Notes under the pieces: model-generated
Told to the model about the DNA's origin: nothing
The model's input: only the letters and a program-made list of their open reading frames with translations
The model's database searches: none
Assembly (NCBI GenBank): GCA_007116205.1
Contig: SKIY01000005.1
Location: 1 to 20,400, forward strand
Source of the DNA: Candidatus Izemoplasma sp.
Lineage (GTDB): Bacteria > Bacillota_I > Bacilli_A > Izemoplasmatales > Izemoplasmataceae
DNA: 20,400 nt
Direction: 5' to 3'
Made by a program: the position numbers and the translations under genes
Shown here: positions 7,066 to 15,387 of the stretch, piece after piece
How the letters are laid out: every line of letters begins with the position of its first letter
Numbering within the stretch: position 1 is the first letter of the stretch

Positions 7066-8077
7066 ACTTGTCACCCAAAGTAGCGAGCATAACAGCTTTT
7101 ATAGTATGCATACGGTTTTCTGCTTCAGGGAAAACACGACTTTGTTTTGATTCAATAACTTCGTTTGTAACTTCCATCTCACCATTTTTAACTCGTGGAT
7201 ATTCATCCTGGAATTCATTAGCAATTTGCATTCCAACCTCAGTATCAATACCATGGAAAGCTGGTAAACAATGCATAAATATAGCTTTATCATTCGCATT
7301 TTGCATCATCGCAGCATCCACTTGATAGTCACTTAGTTGCTTAATGCGATAGTGCCATACATCTTTAGGTTCTCCCATCGATACCCATACATCAGTATAA
7401 ACAACATCGGCGTTTTTCGTACCTTCTAGTTTATCTTCAGTAAAATTTATCGTAGCACCGGTCTCTTTTGCGATTTCTCGACAATGATCAATCAGTGTTT
7501 GTTCTGGCCATAGTTCTTTAGGAGCAACCGCCGTAAAATGGAGACCTAACTTAGCGCTCCCTATCATTAAACTATTTCCCATATTATTTCTAGCATCACC
7601 AACGTAACTAAATTTGACGCCTTCTAATTTCCCGAACTCTTCTTTTACTGTCAAAAAATCAGCTAAAATTTGTGTTGGGTGATACATATCGGTTAAACCA
7701 TTCCAAACAGGAACACCTGCATGCTCAGCTAATTGTTCAACATCTGTATGTAAATACCCTCGAAACTCTATTCCATCATACATACGGCCTAAGACACGAG
7801 CGGTATCTTTAATCGATTCTTTTTTACCCATTTGAGATCCTGAAGGGCCTAAAAATGTAACGCCCATACCCAAATCTAGTGCACCGACTTCAAAAGCACA
7901 ACGCGTACGGGTAGAATCTTTTTGAAAGAGCAATACCACATTTTTTCCTTCTAAATGGCGATGCAATACACCTTCTTGTTTCTCTTTTTTTAACTTTGCC
8001 GATAAATCGAGTAAATAGTTAATCTCTTCTGGCGTATAGTCTAGTAATGTTACAAAGCTTTTTCCTTTTAAGTTCAT
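7058..8077 (-). CDS. arcB: Ornithine carbamoyltransferase (catabolic context)
   Basis: This 339-residue enzyme splits citrulline with phosphate into ornithine and carbamoyl phosphate when run in the catabolic direction. The carbamoyl-phosphate motif STRTR is at residues 55-59 and the ornithine-site HCLP motif at 269-272 (Cys270). The substrate loop around DVWVSMGEP is also present. The position between arcA and arcC supports the catabolic role (arcB), although sequence alone cannot exclude an anabolic argF-type enzyme. AGGAGG lies 5-6 nt before the ATG. Its product ornithine feeds orr and oraSE, encoded upstream in the same operon. Confidence 0.93.
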   Translation of the reverse strand: MNLKGKSFVTLLDYTPEEINYLLDLSAKLKKEKQEGVLHRHLEGKNVVLLFQKDSTRTRCAFEVGALDLGMGVTFLGPSGSQMGKKESIKDTARVLGRMYDGIEFRGYLHTDVEQLAEHAGVPVWNGLTDMYHPTQILADFLTVKEEFGKLEGVKFSYVGDARNNMGNSLMIGSAKLGLHFTAVAPKELWPEQTLIDHCREIAKETGATINFTEDKLEGTKNADVVYTDVWVSMGEPKDVWHYRIKQLSDYQVDAAMMQNANDKAIFMHCLPAFHGIDTEVGMQIANEFQDEYPRVKNGEMEVTNEVIESKQSRVFPEAENRMHTIKAVMLATLGDKYE

Positions 8078-8086
8078 AAAGTCCTC

Positions 8087-9307
8087 CTATTTTAAATCCT
8101 CACGGAATATTGGCATACTCATACATCTAGGTCCACCGCGACCTCTAGATAGTTCGCTTGATGGTATTTCTATGACTGTGATGCCTGCTTCTTTCATCAT
8201 TGCATTAGTTATATGGTTTCTTGAATATACAACAACTTTTCCTGGTTCTATGGCTAACGTATTAGCCCCATCGTTCCATTGTTCTCGCTCGCTGTGAATG
8301 ATATCATTACCACCACAATGGATTAACTTAATATCACGATTTAAATGTTTTTTCAATATTTTTTCTACTGTTGTTACTACTTTTTCTACATGAATATGAT
8401 CTGCATCTTGTGTCACTTCGAAGATTGTCAACTCTTTCATAATACCCGGATGAATCGCAAAAACACCGTAATCAAGTTGTGTAAAAACAGTATCTAAATG
8501 CATAAATGCGCGTGTTTTTGGAATATTGAAAGCCAAGATTGTTTCAAAAGGTTCATCTGAGCTAAAAATACGCTTAGCAATCTGTTCAATCGCTCTTGGA
8601 TCTGTTCGTTTTGACATCCCTATAGCTAATGTTTTTTCATTTAACACAAGAATGTCTCCACCTTCAATATTATATTCCTTATCCCGATTATAATATTGTC
8701 GATCCGTAGATACTTTAAGTTTCGGATGATATTTTAAGACATAATCACAAAAAATAGTTTCTCGCTGTCGGGTGTTTGTATACATTCTATTGATGGATAC
8801 ACCCTTACCAATACTTGCAAATGGATCTCTTTGAAACAAGATATTTGGCATTGGATCTGTAAAAAACGGATATTCGTTTTCCAATAAATCCATAATCGAT
8901 ACCGCTTTAGACATCTTCACATCATGCGTACGAATACCAGCAATCATCTTCTTAATCATGGTCGGTAAATCTAACGCTAGAAGATACCCTTTTAACGCTT
9001 CACGTACTTTACTAGATTTTACTTGAGCCTCAACAATAAATTGATCTACAAACTGATTTAATAATACTTCATTTGATGATAACGTTTCTTCGATTAAATC
9101 AGTAATATATAAAACCTCAACACCTTCGTTTCTTAATGCCTTTGCAAACGCGTCATGTTCTTCTTGTGCAATTTTTAAAAACGGTATATCGTCAAACAAT
9201 AATTTTTCTAGTAAATTAGGTGTTAAATTTTCTAATTCGTATCCCGGTCTATGTAGTAAAACCGTTTTAAGTTTACCAATCTCTGAATATACATTAAATT
9301 TCATCAT
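8087..9307 (-). CDS. arcA: Arginine deiminase
   Basis: This 406-residue cytoplasmic enzyme hydrolyses L-arginine to L-citrulline and ammonia. All catalytic elements of the guanidino-group-modifying family are visible: FQRDPF with Asp161, NIEGGD with Glu215, the HLDTVF segment with His270, and the C-terminal RGRGGPRCMSMP loop with nucleophile Cys395. Two adjacent ATGs (9307 and 9304) are possible; GAGG at 9314-9317 gives 6- or 9-nt spacing, and I keep the first. The start overlaps the end of alr by 14 nt, so the two are probably translationally coupled. It opens the arginine branch of the operon. Confidence 0.97.
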   Translation of the reverse strand: MMKFNVYSEIGKLKTVLLHRPGYELENLTPNLLEKLLFDDIPFLKIAQEEHDAFAKALRNEGVEVLYITDLIEETLSSNEVLLNQFVDQFIVEAQVKSSKVREALKGYLLALDLPTMIKKMIAGIRTHDVKMSKAVSIMDLLENEYPFFTDPMPNILFQRDPFASIGKGVSINRMYTNTRQRETIFCDYVLKYHPKLKVSTDRQYYNRDKEYNIEGGDILVLNEKTLAIGMSKRTDPRAIEQIAKRIFSSDEPFETILAFNIPKTRAFMHLDTVFTQLDYGVFAIHPGIMKELTIFEVTQDADHIHVEKVVTTVEKILKKHLNRDIKLIHCGGNDIIHSEREQWNDGANTLAIEPGKVVVYSRNHITNAMMKEAGITVIEIPSSELSRGRGGPRCMSMPIFREDLK

Positions 9308-10394
9308 CTACATCCTCACTTAAATAGACTCTAGGTACCCTTGCGCCAATTTGTGTAACAACTTCATAGTTAATAGTATCTAGACGCTTAGCCACTTCAT
9401 CTGTGTTAACAACATTACCACCTATGATGATAACATCATCTCCTATGTTTACAGTGTTATCGATTTTTATAATCGTTTGATCCATACAAATTCTACCAAT
9501 AATGGGATACTTTTTACTGTTAATTTCAACAAATCCACTTTGATTCTTACGGATTAAGCCATCTGCATATCCAATTGGTAATATAGCAATACGCTCTTTT
9601 TTGCTTGCTTCATATGTAATATTATAACTTACAAACTCTCCAGGTCCAATTTCTTTTATATGCATCACCTTCGTTTTAACACACATCGCTGGTTTTAAAA
9701 AATCTAACCCGCGATCTAATGTTAATCCATAAAGTAAAATTCCCACCCTAACATGTGTTGTGAAATCAATTTCCTCTTCATATTTCATCGTAGAGGAAGA
9801 ATTTGACACGTGAATCATTTTGGGTAGATAAGGCATATGCTTAATAATTTCACGAAATCTTTTTAGTTGGTAGTGGTGAAAGTCTTTATTTGAATCCGAA
9901 GTAGCAAAGTGTGTAAAAATACCTTCAAACACTAAGTTATGTTTGCCCTTTATGTTTTCTATAAAGTGAAACAAGTCATCTGTCTTTTTAATTCCAAGTC
10001 GGTTCATCCCTGTATCTACCTTTACATGAAAACGTAGATTATTCGATGAGTTTTGTACAATATTCGCAAATCTCTCATCGTAAACAGTAAATATAATATT
10101 GTTTTTAGCGACAACTGCTAAATCAAACTCTGAAATCATCCCCATAACAATAATATCAATATCTTTATGATTGTTTCTTAACTCAAGCGCTTCTTCAAGT
10201 AAACTAACCGCGAATAAGCGGATGCCTTTTCTGTAAAAGTAATCAACAACTTGATGACTACCATGTCCATATGCGTTCGCCTTAACTACAGGAATAACAA
10301 CCTTGTTTCCTACATGGTTTTGAACATGTACATAATTATCAAAAATATAGTTTAACTTAACTTCAGCCCTAGTCGGTCGGTAATATTCATTCAT
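9294..10394 (-). CDS. alr: Alanine racemase
   Basis: The 366-residue protein is a fold-type III PLP enzyme interconverting L- and D-alanine. The PLP-binding VVKANAYGHG motif is present with Lys38, followed by TGMNRLG, the VSYNITYEA segment that carries the catalytic tyrosine region, PIGYADG, and GRICMDQ. The start at 10394 has GGAGAA five nt upstream; an in-frame ATG five codons earlier lies deeper inside orr. It overlaps orr by 8 nt and arcA by 14 nt, placing it firmly in the arginine/ornithine operon. There it can convert the D-alanine made by OrtAB; it may also supply D-alanine for cell wall if the organism has one. A different amino acid preference cannot be excluded. Confidence 0.88.
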   Translation of the reverse strand: MNEYYRPTRAEVKLNYIFDNYVHVQNHVGNKVVIPVVKANAYGHGSHQVVDYFYRKGIRLFAVSLLEEALELRNNHKDIDIIVMGMISEFDLAVVAKNNIIFTVYDERFANIVQNSSNNLRFHVKVDTGMNRLGIKKTDDLFHFIENIKGKHNLVFEGIFTHFATSDSNKDFHHYQLKRFREIIKHMPYLPKMIHVSNSSSTMKYEEEIDFTTHVRVGILLYGLTLDRGLDFLKPAMCVKTKVMHIKEIGPGEFVSYNITYEASKKERIAILPIGYADGLIRKNQSGFVEINSKKYPIIGRICMDQTIIKIDNTVNIGDDVIIIGGNVVNTDEVAKRLDTINYEVVTQIGARVPRVYLSEDVDDEI

Positions 10395-11445
10395 ACACTT
10401 TCTCCACATATTTAGACGTCATTGTGCTCAAAAGACTTCCGTATGAAAGTTTAAACTTAATTACATCCCCTATTTTATAATCATTTTGCGTTTGTGTAAG
10501 GTCAACAATTATATGATCGCTACTACTTCCGACAAGCCGTATCCTAGAATCTACTGGCGTTATTTCGTGATAATCAACATCTTGTTTCCCTATCGCTAAT
10601 ATACCACGTTTCATTAATCCCACATCTTCAAAGGTTGGTCTTTGTCCAAAAGCATTCATCCCAATATCGCCTTCAGGGATAGATGGTTTTTGCTTAATCT
10701 CAATCAAGTCCGCTTCCAGGGTTACAACATCTTGATACATATTTTCTATAGGGTCTCCATAGGCTGTTTCCCTACCCAAAATCAAAGACTCTCCTAATCG
10801 TAGATTGTTAACCATATCTACTTTTTGATTCTTTAACAGTAAATGTATGTGAGAAGAATTTCCTCCAGACACTATATCGAATCGAACGCCTATCATTTGT
10901 TCAGCCATCTTAATAATATCAATAAGCTTTTGCAATGTTTTCACACTCGGAATAATGCCGCCATAACAGGTAAGATTCGTTCCTATACCTTTTATTTTAA
11001 TGTTTTTAAGTAATTTTACCGATCTTAAAGTGTCTAATATTCGTTCCTTGTAATAAAGGCCTTCTCTTAAGTCACCTATATCTATCATAATAATAACATC
11101 GTGAACTTTACCAACGGTTCCAGCAGCGGCATCTAAGGCCTCAATCGTTTCAAGTTCAGAGTTTAAAGATATATCTGCATACTTAACAACTTTTTCAGCT
11201 TCATGTACCGAGGGTATTCGTAGTAATACTTTAGGTATAGGACTATCAATTGCTTGAATGTTTTCAATTCTCGAATCTGCAATATAATCTACCCCAACTT
11301 TAGTCAAAACATCTATCAAAGGTTTTTCAGCACAAAAAACCTTAGAAACTGCCATCATCGTTAAATTATTTTTTTGGCACAAGGTTTGCATGTAACGCAC
11401 ATTATGTTCATATTTGTCTTGGCTTATGATTAACCTAGGATACAT
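10387..11445 (-). CDS. orr: Ornithine racemase (fold-type III PLP enzyme)
   Basis: The 352-residue protein belongs to the alanine racemase/YhfX-type PLP barrel family. The predicted PLP lysine is Lys35 in MAVSKVFC, with DIGDLREGLY and RLGESLILGRETAYG motifs in the barrel and C-terminal part. It is clearly different from the neighbouring classical alr. Its place beside oraE, oraS, ortA and ortB makes ornithine racemase, which supplies D-ornithine to the aminomutase, the best assignment. A gap of 19 nt separates it from the GlmL-like gene, and a G-rich AGGGGGG ribosome-binding site precedes its ATG. Substrate is inferred from context. Confidence 0.85.
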   Translation of the reverse strand: MYPRLIISQDKYEHNVRYMQTLCQKNNLTMMAVSKVFCAEKPLIDVLTKVGVDYIADSRIENIQAIDSPIPKVLLRIPSVHEAEKVVKYADISLNSELETIEALDAAAGTVGKVHDVIIMIDIGDLREGLYYKERILDTLRSVKLLKNIKIKGIGTNLTCYGGIIPSVKTLQKLIDIIKMAEQMIGVRFDIVSGGNSSHIHLLLKNQKVDMVNNLRLGESLILGRETAYGDPIENMYQDVVTLEADLIEIKQKPSIPEGDIGMNAFGQRPTFEDVGLMKRGILAIGKQDVDYHEITPVDSRIRLVGSSSDHIIVDLTQTQNDYKIGDVIKFKLSYGSLLSTMTSKYVEKVYE

Positions 11446-11464
11446 TACATACCCCCCTTTTTAA

Positions 11465-12826
11465 TTAGATTTTTTTCCTTAAAGATTTAGAAAGCATTTG
11501 CATAGCTTCACTTTTATACTCTAATGATAAAACACCCGCACTTGACATAATATAATCGTTATCTTTAACAATCTCTACGGTTGCTTTAGGCATAAGTTTA
11601 TTTGGGTTATTTTTTATGTAGTCAATTACTATTTTTTCGGTGTCCTCTAAGTGTATCAACGGTCCGCCAGTCAGTACAATTAGTTTGACTTGCGTTAAAT
11701 CTTTACCCTCCGGTATAAATTTTTGTCCACTAGAAGTATACACTTTTCTCAAATCACCTACGTGTCTATCTAATGCTCTATGAACACAGACTTTAGCAAG
11801 TTCATAAACCAATTTTTTTTGCTGAGATGACTTTGGCATATAAGAATAGTTTGCAACTAAGTCATTAAGTGTTTCTTCATCAACCTCTAAGCGTTTAAGT
11901 AGTTTCTTTCGATCCATAGTCTCAAGTACATTGTTAAAATTAACAAAGACACCTAAGTCGCCTTCTACTGTTCTTTTTTCTAACGCTTCACCTTCTGCGT
12001 ACTTCTTGTATTCATCACTTGGCGTTGATATCGAATGAATATCTGTGGTTGCCCCACCAACATCAATCGTTACTACATTTCCAAATAATGTGTGCATCAA
12101 CATCGTTGATTCCATTACAGAACCAGGTGTTGGCATAATCGCTCTATTGACAACCTCTTTAACTTTAGTCATGCCTTTGGCATGTATTATATGTTCCTCA
12201 AATGTTTGGTATATTAATTTTCTTAAAGGTAAAATGTTAAGATAGTCAACTCTAGGATATACATTGTCTATGATTTTTAAGTATTTTTTTTGAGGGTGAT
12301 TTTCAAAATATTGACGAATCCGATAATGATTTTCAACATTACCACAATAAATAATAGGTACATTAAACCCTATATCCGCTATCTTGATGAGGTTCTCATA
12401 AGCAACTTTCTTTTCACCATAATCTGTACCACCTGCAACCAAAACCATATTCGGTGAAACGGCTTTAATTTGGCTGACATCATCTGCTTCTAAAGGTCCA
12501 GCACTAACATAATGAATATTAGCGCCCGCATTTAACGCCGCTTCTTTTGCAGCACGTACAGTCATTTCATAAACCAAACCAGAAACTGTTATTTTAAGAC
12601 CGCCCGCTGCGCTTGAAGAAGCAAACATTTCATTAAACTCTATCGACTCTACAGCCAAATTTTTCTTTAAATCCTCAATCGCATCTTTTAAACCTTCTCG
12701 AACATCGGTTTCTACTGTAGTATTTGATACCCCTTTTCCTAAAAAGGCAACGTCTTGAGTTAATGAAAATGCATTGACCAATGTTGTTGTACTACCAATT
12801 TCTGCAACTAGAACATCAATTTTCAT
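11465..12826 (-). CDS. GlmL/MutL-like ATPase of the ornithine aminomutase operon
   Basis: The 453-residue protein is an actin-like (ASKHA) ATPase of the MutL/GlmL group. The two phosphate loops are seen at the N-terminus (VAEIGSTTT, residues 7-15) and at residues 255-262 (DVGGATTD), with a candidate adenosine motif VLTGGPLIH near the C-terminus. The relatives sit beside B12-dependent glutamate mutase genes, and such proteins are thought to protect or reactivate damaged B12 mutases. Here it follows oraE, overlapping it by 11 nt, so reactivation of OraSE is the natural proposal, though not shown. It is not the DNA mismatch-repair MutL. Confidence 0.85.
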   Translation of the reverse strand: MKIDVLVAEIGSTTTLVNAFSLTQDVAFLGKGVSNTTVETDVREGLKDAIEDLKKNLAVESIEFNEMFASSSAAGGLKITVSGLVYEMTVRAAKEAALNAGANIHYVSAGPLEADDVSQIKAVSPNMVLVAGGTDYGEKKVAYENLIKIADIGFNVPIIYCGNVENHYRIRQYFENHPQKKYLKIIDNVYPRVDYLNILPLRKLIYQTFEEHIIHAKGMTKVKEVVNRAIMPTPGSVMESTMLMHTLFGNVVTIDVGGATTDIHSISTPSDEYKKYAEGEALEKRTVEGDLGVFVNFNNVLETMDRKKLLKRLEVDEETLNDLVANYSYMPKSSQQKKLVYELAKVCVHRALDRHVGDLRKVYTSSGQKFIPEGKDLTQVKLIVLTGGPLIHLEDTEKIVIDYIKNNPNKLMPKATVEIVKDNDYIMSSAGVLSLEYKSEAMQMLSKSLRKKI

Positions 12827-15029
12827 TTAACTTCATCGCCTTGTGCTGATTAACAAGGAAACTAGCTATTTGAATCCCTTTTGTTCCTCGACCAAAACCT
12901 TGGTCCATTTTGTATTTGCGTGCAATTTCAGGTGTAACCTGTGTTCCCCCAGCAAGTAAAATTAATTTATCTCGAACACCTTTTTCAATTGCATAGTTAT
13001 GTAGCTTTTCCATGTTTTTATAGTGAATATCATCATGAGAAATAATCGTAGACATCATGATACACTGTGCATCCATCTCGATTGCTGCATCAACAAACTT
13101 CTCAATAGGGACACTCGTTCCAAGATAAGTGTATTTAATGCCGAACTTCTCTACACCACCATGTTTAATATCTAAAACTTCTCGAATACCAACACTGTGT
13201 TCATCACTACCACCAGTACCCGCTATAACTTTAATAGGATTATCTTTAACATACTTAACAATCTCATCTTCACTAATTGTTTTGATTTCTTCAGGAATCT
13301 TTAAAGCTTCCATGTCTATATCAAAGTTAACTTTCCCTTTAATTTGAATACGCGTGCCTTCACTTGGGTGTAATACTTCTTTATGAATTACTTCAACATC
13401 TTTTAGATTCATATTCTTACCTGCTAAAATAGCAGCTTCTTGAGCAATTTTTAATCCGATTGGGAAAAATAAATCTACCGTTACGGTCCCATCCGCAAGC
13501 CATTCAACTTCGGGTTTTAACCATTTACTGTCTCTATATTTTTCAGTCTCTTCTAAACGTAAATAAACATTATCGCTATCATCAAGTTCATCAATAAACT
13601 GAATCTTTTCCGGGCACTCAAAAGTTGATCCGCCAATCAATTTAGCAGGATCGTCCTTAGCATTTTCATCATATTGCGCAACGTTGTTGTAGCCATAATG
13701 TGCTGTAACTGGTGCCATATAATCTTCATCTCTAGCAATCACACTATTTTTTCCAACACCACCATCGATTTCACGGGAAATACCATCAGCATTTCTTTCT
13801 GGATACTCTCCACTATCAACAAACATACCCGCTTCGACAGCTTTAAAGTATCCACCCATCTCAATGATTTCTTCCATCATTAAAATCGCACGTTCTTGTA
13901 TTTCTCTTTTCTTCTCATATAAGTATCCATCTGTTTTAAGGTCAAGCATACCTAAAATATCATCCATACCAACTAATGCCTGTTTTGCTGTATCTAAAGC
14001 TTCAATATTATATATATGCCAAGGGACATTTCTACCTTCATCTGGGGTAATAGTTGATTGAATATCCGCTGAGGTCAACCGAGACACTAACAAGTTTAAT
14101 ACGTGCGTTACCGTGGCCTCTCTCGTTGATGAATCCATATATTTCGTATTCATTTGTGCTCTCATTTTATACTTATCAAAAAATTCTCTTAAAGCGACTG
14201 CATAAGGTAGATTCAGTTTCAAATCCGGTGTCGGAGATGCTGCAGGAGGAACAGTTGATAATGCAATATTTTCCGGCTTAATACCTATTTTTTCGCTAAA
14301 AACCGAATTGATTGCATGCTGAACCAATAACTCTGGCATAACTTTCCATGCATCTCTCGCTGTCGCATTCGCATTATGAGCCCCATCAATTTGAGCCATA
14401 TTTGCATATGCTAAAACTTTTTTACTCTCTGCTGCATCAACAAAGCTTCTGATCATATTAATATTTCGATATAAAACATTATATTGTGGATCTTGATGTG
14501 CCCCATTTACGCCTTCTTCAGTAAATAAAACAGCTATTTCCGGTCCAGCTACACCCGAAACGTAAGAGTGATAATTAATAGGTCTTCCTACTTCTTCTTC
14601 GATTAAATCGAGCGCACGTCTTTGTGCTCGTAATTGCTTTCTAGTAACAGGGATTCCCCCAACACCTTGCGGTGTTCCTTCCAGTAAACCATCAAAATGT
14701 GATTGACCAGCTGTCCGTATAACCATAACGTGGTCAGCACCATGATAAGCAGCCATCCGCATACGACGAATATCGTCTTCAAATCTACCAGAAGCTATTT
14801 CTGTTGTAACTACACAGTCCGGTTGTGGGTCTATTCCATCTAAAGAGCTTGAACTTGGTAGAGGAACAAAATTCTTAAGAGATGGACTTGCTTGCTTATA
14901 TGTAAATCCACGTAGTTTTATGTCTCCTTGTTCTCTCCATACCCAGCCTCTTTTTTTAGGATGGTATTTATCTAAATCTTTTAATATGTGATGAATATCT
15001 AATTTTTGATTGGGTTTTAATTTATCCAT
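12816..15029 (-). CDS. oraE: D-ornithine 4,5-aminomutase large subunit
   Basis: The 737-residue subunit binds PLP and adenosylcobalamin and moves the terminal amino group of D-ornithine to C4, giving (2R,4S)-2,4-diaminopentanoate. An N-terminal TIM-barrel region is followed by a C-terminal Rossmann B12-binding domain. That domain carries the DxHxxG motif as DEHSVG (609-614, His611 the expected cobalt ligand), the MSTIIS segment, and LAGGTQ. Lys622 in DIKHGG lies 11 residues after His611, the same distance as the known His618/Lys629 pair of the Clostridium sticklandii enzyme; it should form the internal aldimine. Length agrees with the family. It overlaps oraS by 8 nt. Confidence 0.96.
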   Translation of the reverse strand: MDKLKPNQKLDIHHILKDLDKYHPKKRGWVWREQGDIKLRGFTYKQASPSLKNFVPLPSSSSLDGIDPQPDCVVTTEIASGRFEDDIRRMRMAAYHGADHVMVIRTAGQSHFDGLLEGTPQGVGGIPVTRKQLRAQRRALDLIEEEVGRPINYHSYVSGVAGPEIAVLFTEEGVNGAHQDPQYNVLYRNINMIRSFVDAAESKKVLAYANMAQIDGAHNANATARDAWKVMPELLVQHAINSVFSEKIGIKPENIALSTVPPAASPTPDLKLNLPYAVALREFFDKYKMRAQMNTKYMDSSTREATVTHVLNLLVSRLTSADIQSTITPDEGRNVPWHIYNIEALDTAKQALVGMDDILGMLDLKTDGYLYEKKREIQERAILMMEEIIEMGGYFKAVEAGMFVDSGEYPERNADGISREIDGGVGKNSVIARDEDYMAPVTAHYGYNNVAQYDENAKDDPAKLIGGSTFECPEKIQFIDELDDSDNVYLRLEETEKYRDSKWLKPEVEWLADGTVTVDLFFPIGLKIAQEAAILAGKNMNLKDVEVIHKEVLHPSEGTRIQIKGKVNFDIDMEALKIPEEIKTISEDEIVKYVKDNPIKVIAGTGGSDEHSVGIREVLDIKHGGVEKFGIKYTYLGTSVPIEKFVDAAIEMDAQCIMMSTIISHDDIHYKNMEKLHNYAIEKGVRDKLILLAGGTQVTPEIARKYKMDQGFGRGTKGIQIASFLVNQHKAMKLNEN

Positions 15030-15387
15030 TGTTGTTAAATACCTCCATTAAATATTCGATATGTTCCCCTTCTGAAATGCTAATTCCAGCATCGCGAATT
15101 GAAAGATTTTTATCCTTAGAAACTCTATAAACGCAATGCCCCGCACCTTTTCTTAATAAATTATGCTCGTTTAACAAATCAACAATAGCCTTCGCTTCTA
15201 GACTTGAAAAACCCATACGCAATAACACACTGCGCTCTATTGATTTTGATGTGTACTTATGTCCTAAATCCACCAAAGGATCAACAATCTTATCTGATAA
15301 CTTATAAAAATACTCCTTTAACTCTTTATCGGTCATATTTTTTAGGTGTTGTCTTCTGTTAGTATAATCATCATTTCTTTCTTTCAT
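15022..15387 (-). CDS. oraS: D-ornithine 4,5-aminomutase small subunit
   Basis: The 121-residue protein is the partner of OraE and has the expected length. It is charged and mostly helical, with the segments KIVDPLVDLGHKYTSKSIERSV and GFSSLEAKAIVDLL, and a C-terminal GAGHCVYRVS part. The heterotetramer OraS2E2 performs the radical amino shift; the small subunit is needed for activity and helps shape the complex. GGAGG lies just before the ATG. The gene overlaps ortB by 17 nt and oraE by 8 nt, so subunits are likely made in step. Confidence 0.93.
   Translation of the reverse strand: MKERNDDYTNRRQHLKNMTDKELKEYFYKLSDKIVDPLVDLGHKYTSKSIERSVLLRMGFSSLEAKAIVDLLNEHNLLRKGAGHCVYRVSKDKNLSIRDAGISISEGEHIEYLMEVFNNNG

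Noticed and set aside
13674..14281. Several plus-strand open frames of 65-75 codons inside oraE
   Set aside because: They are antisense shadows of the conserved oraE frame.
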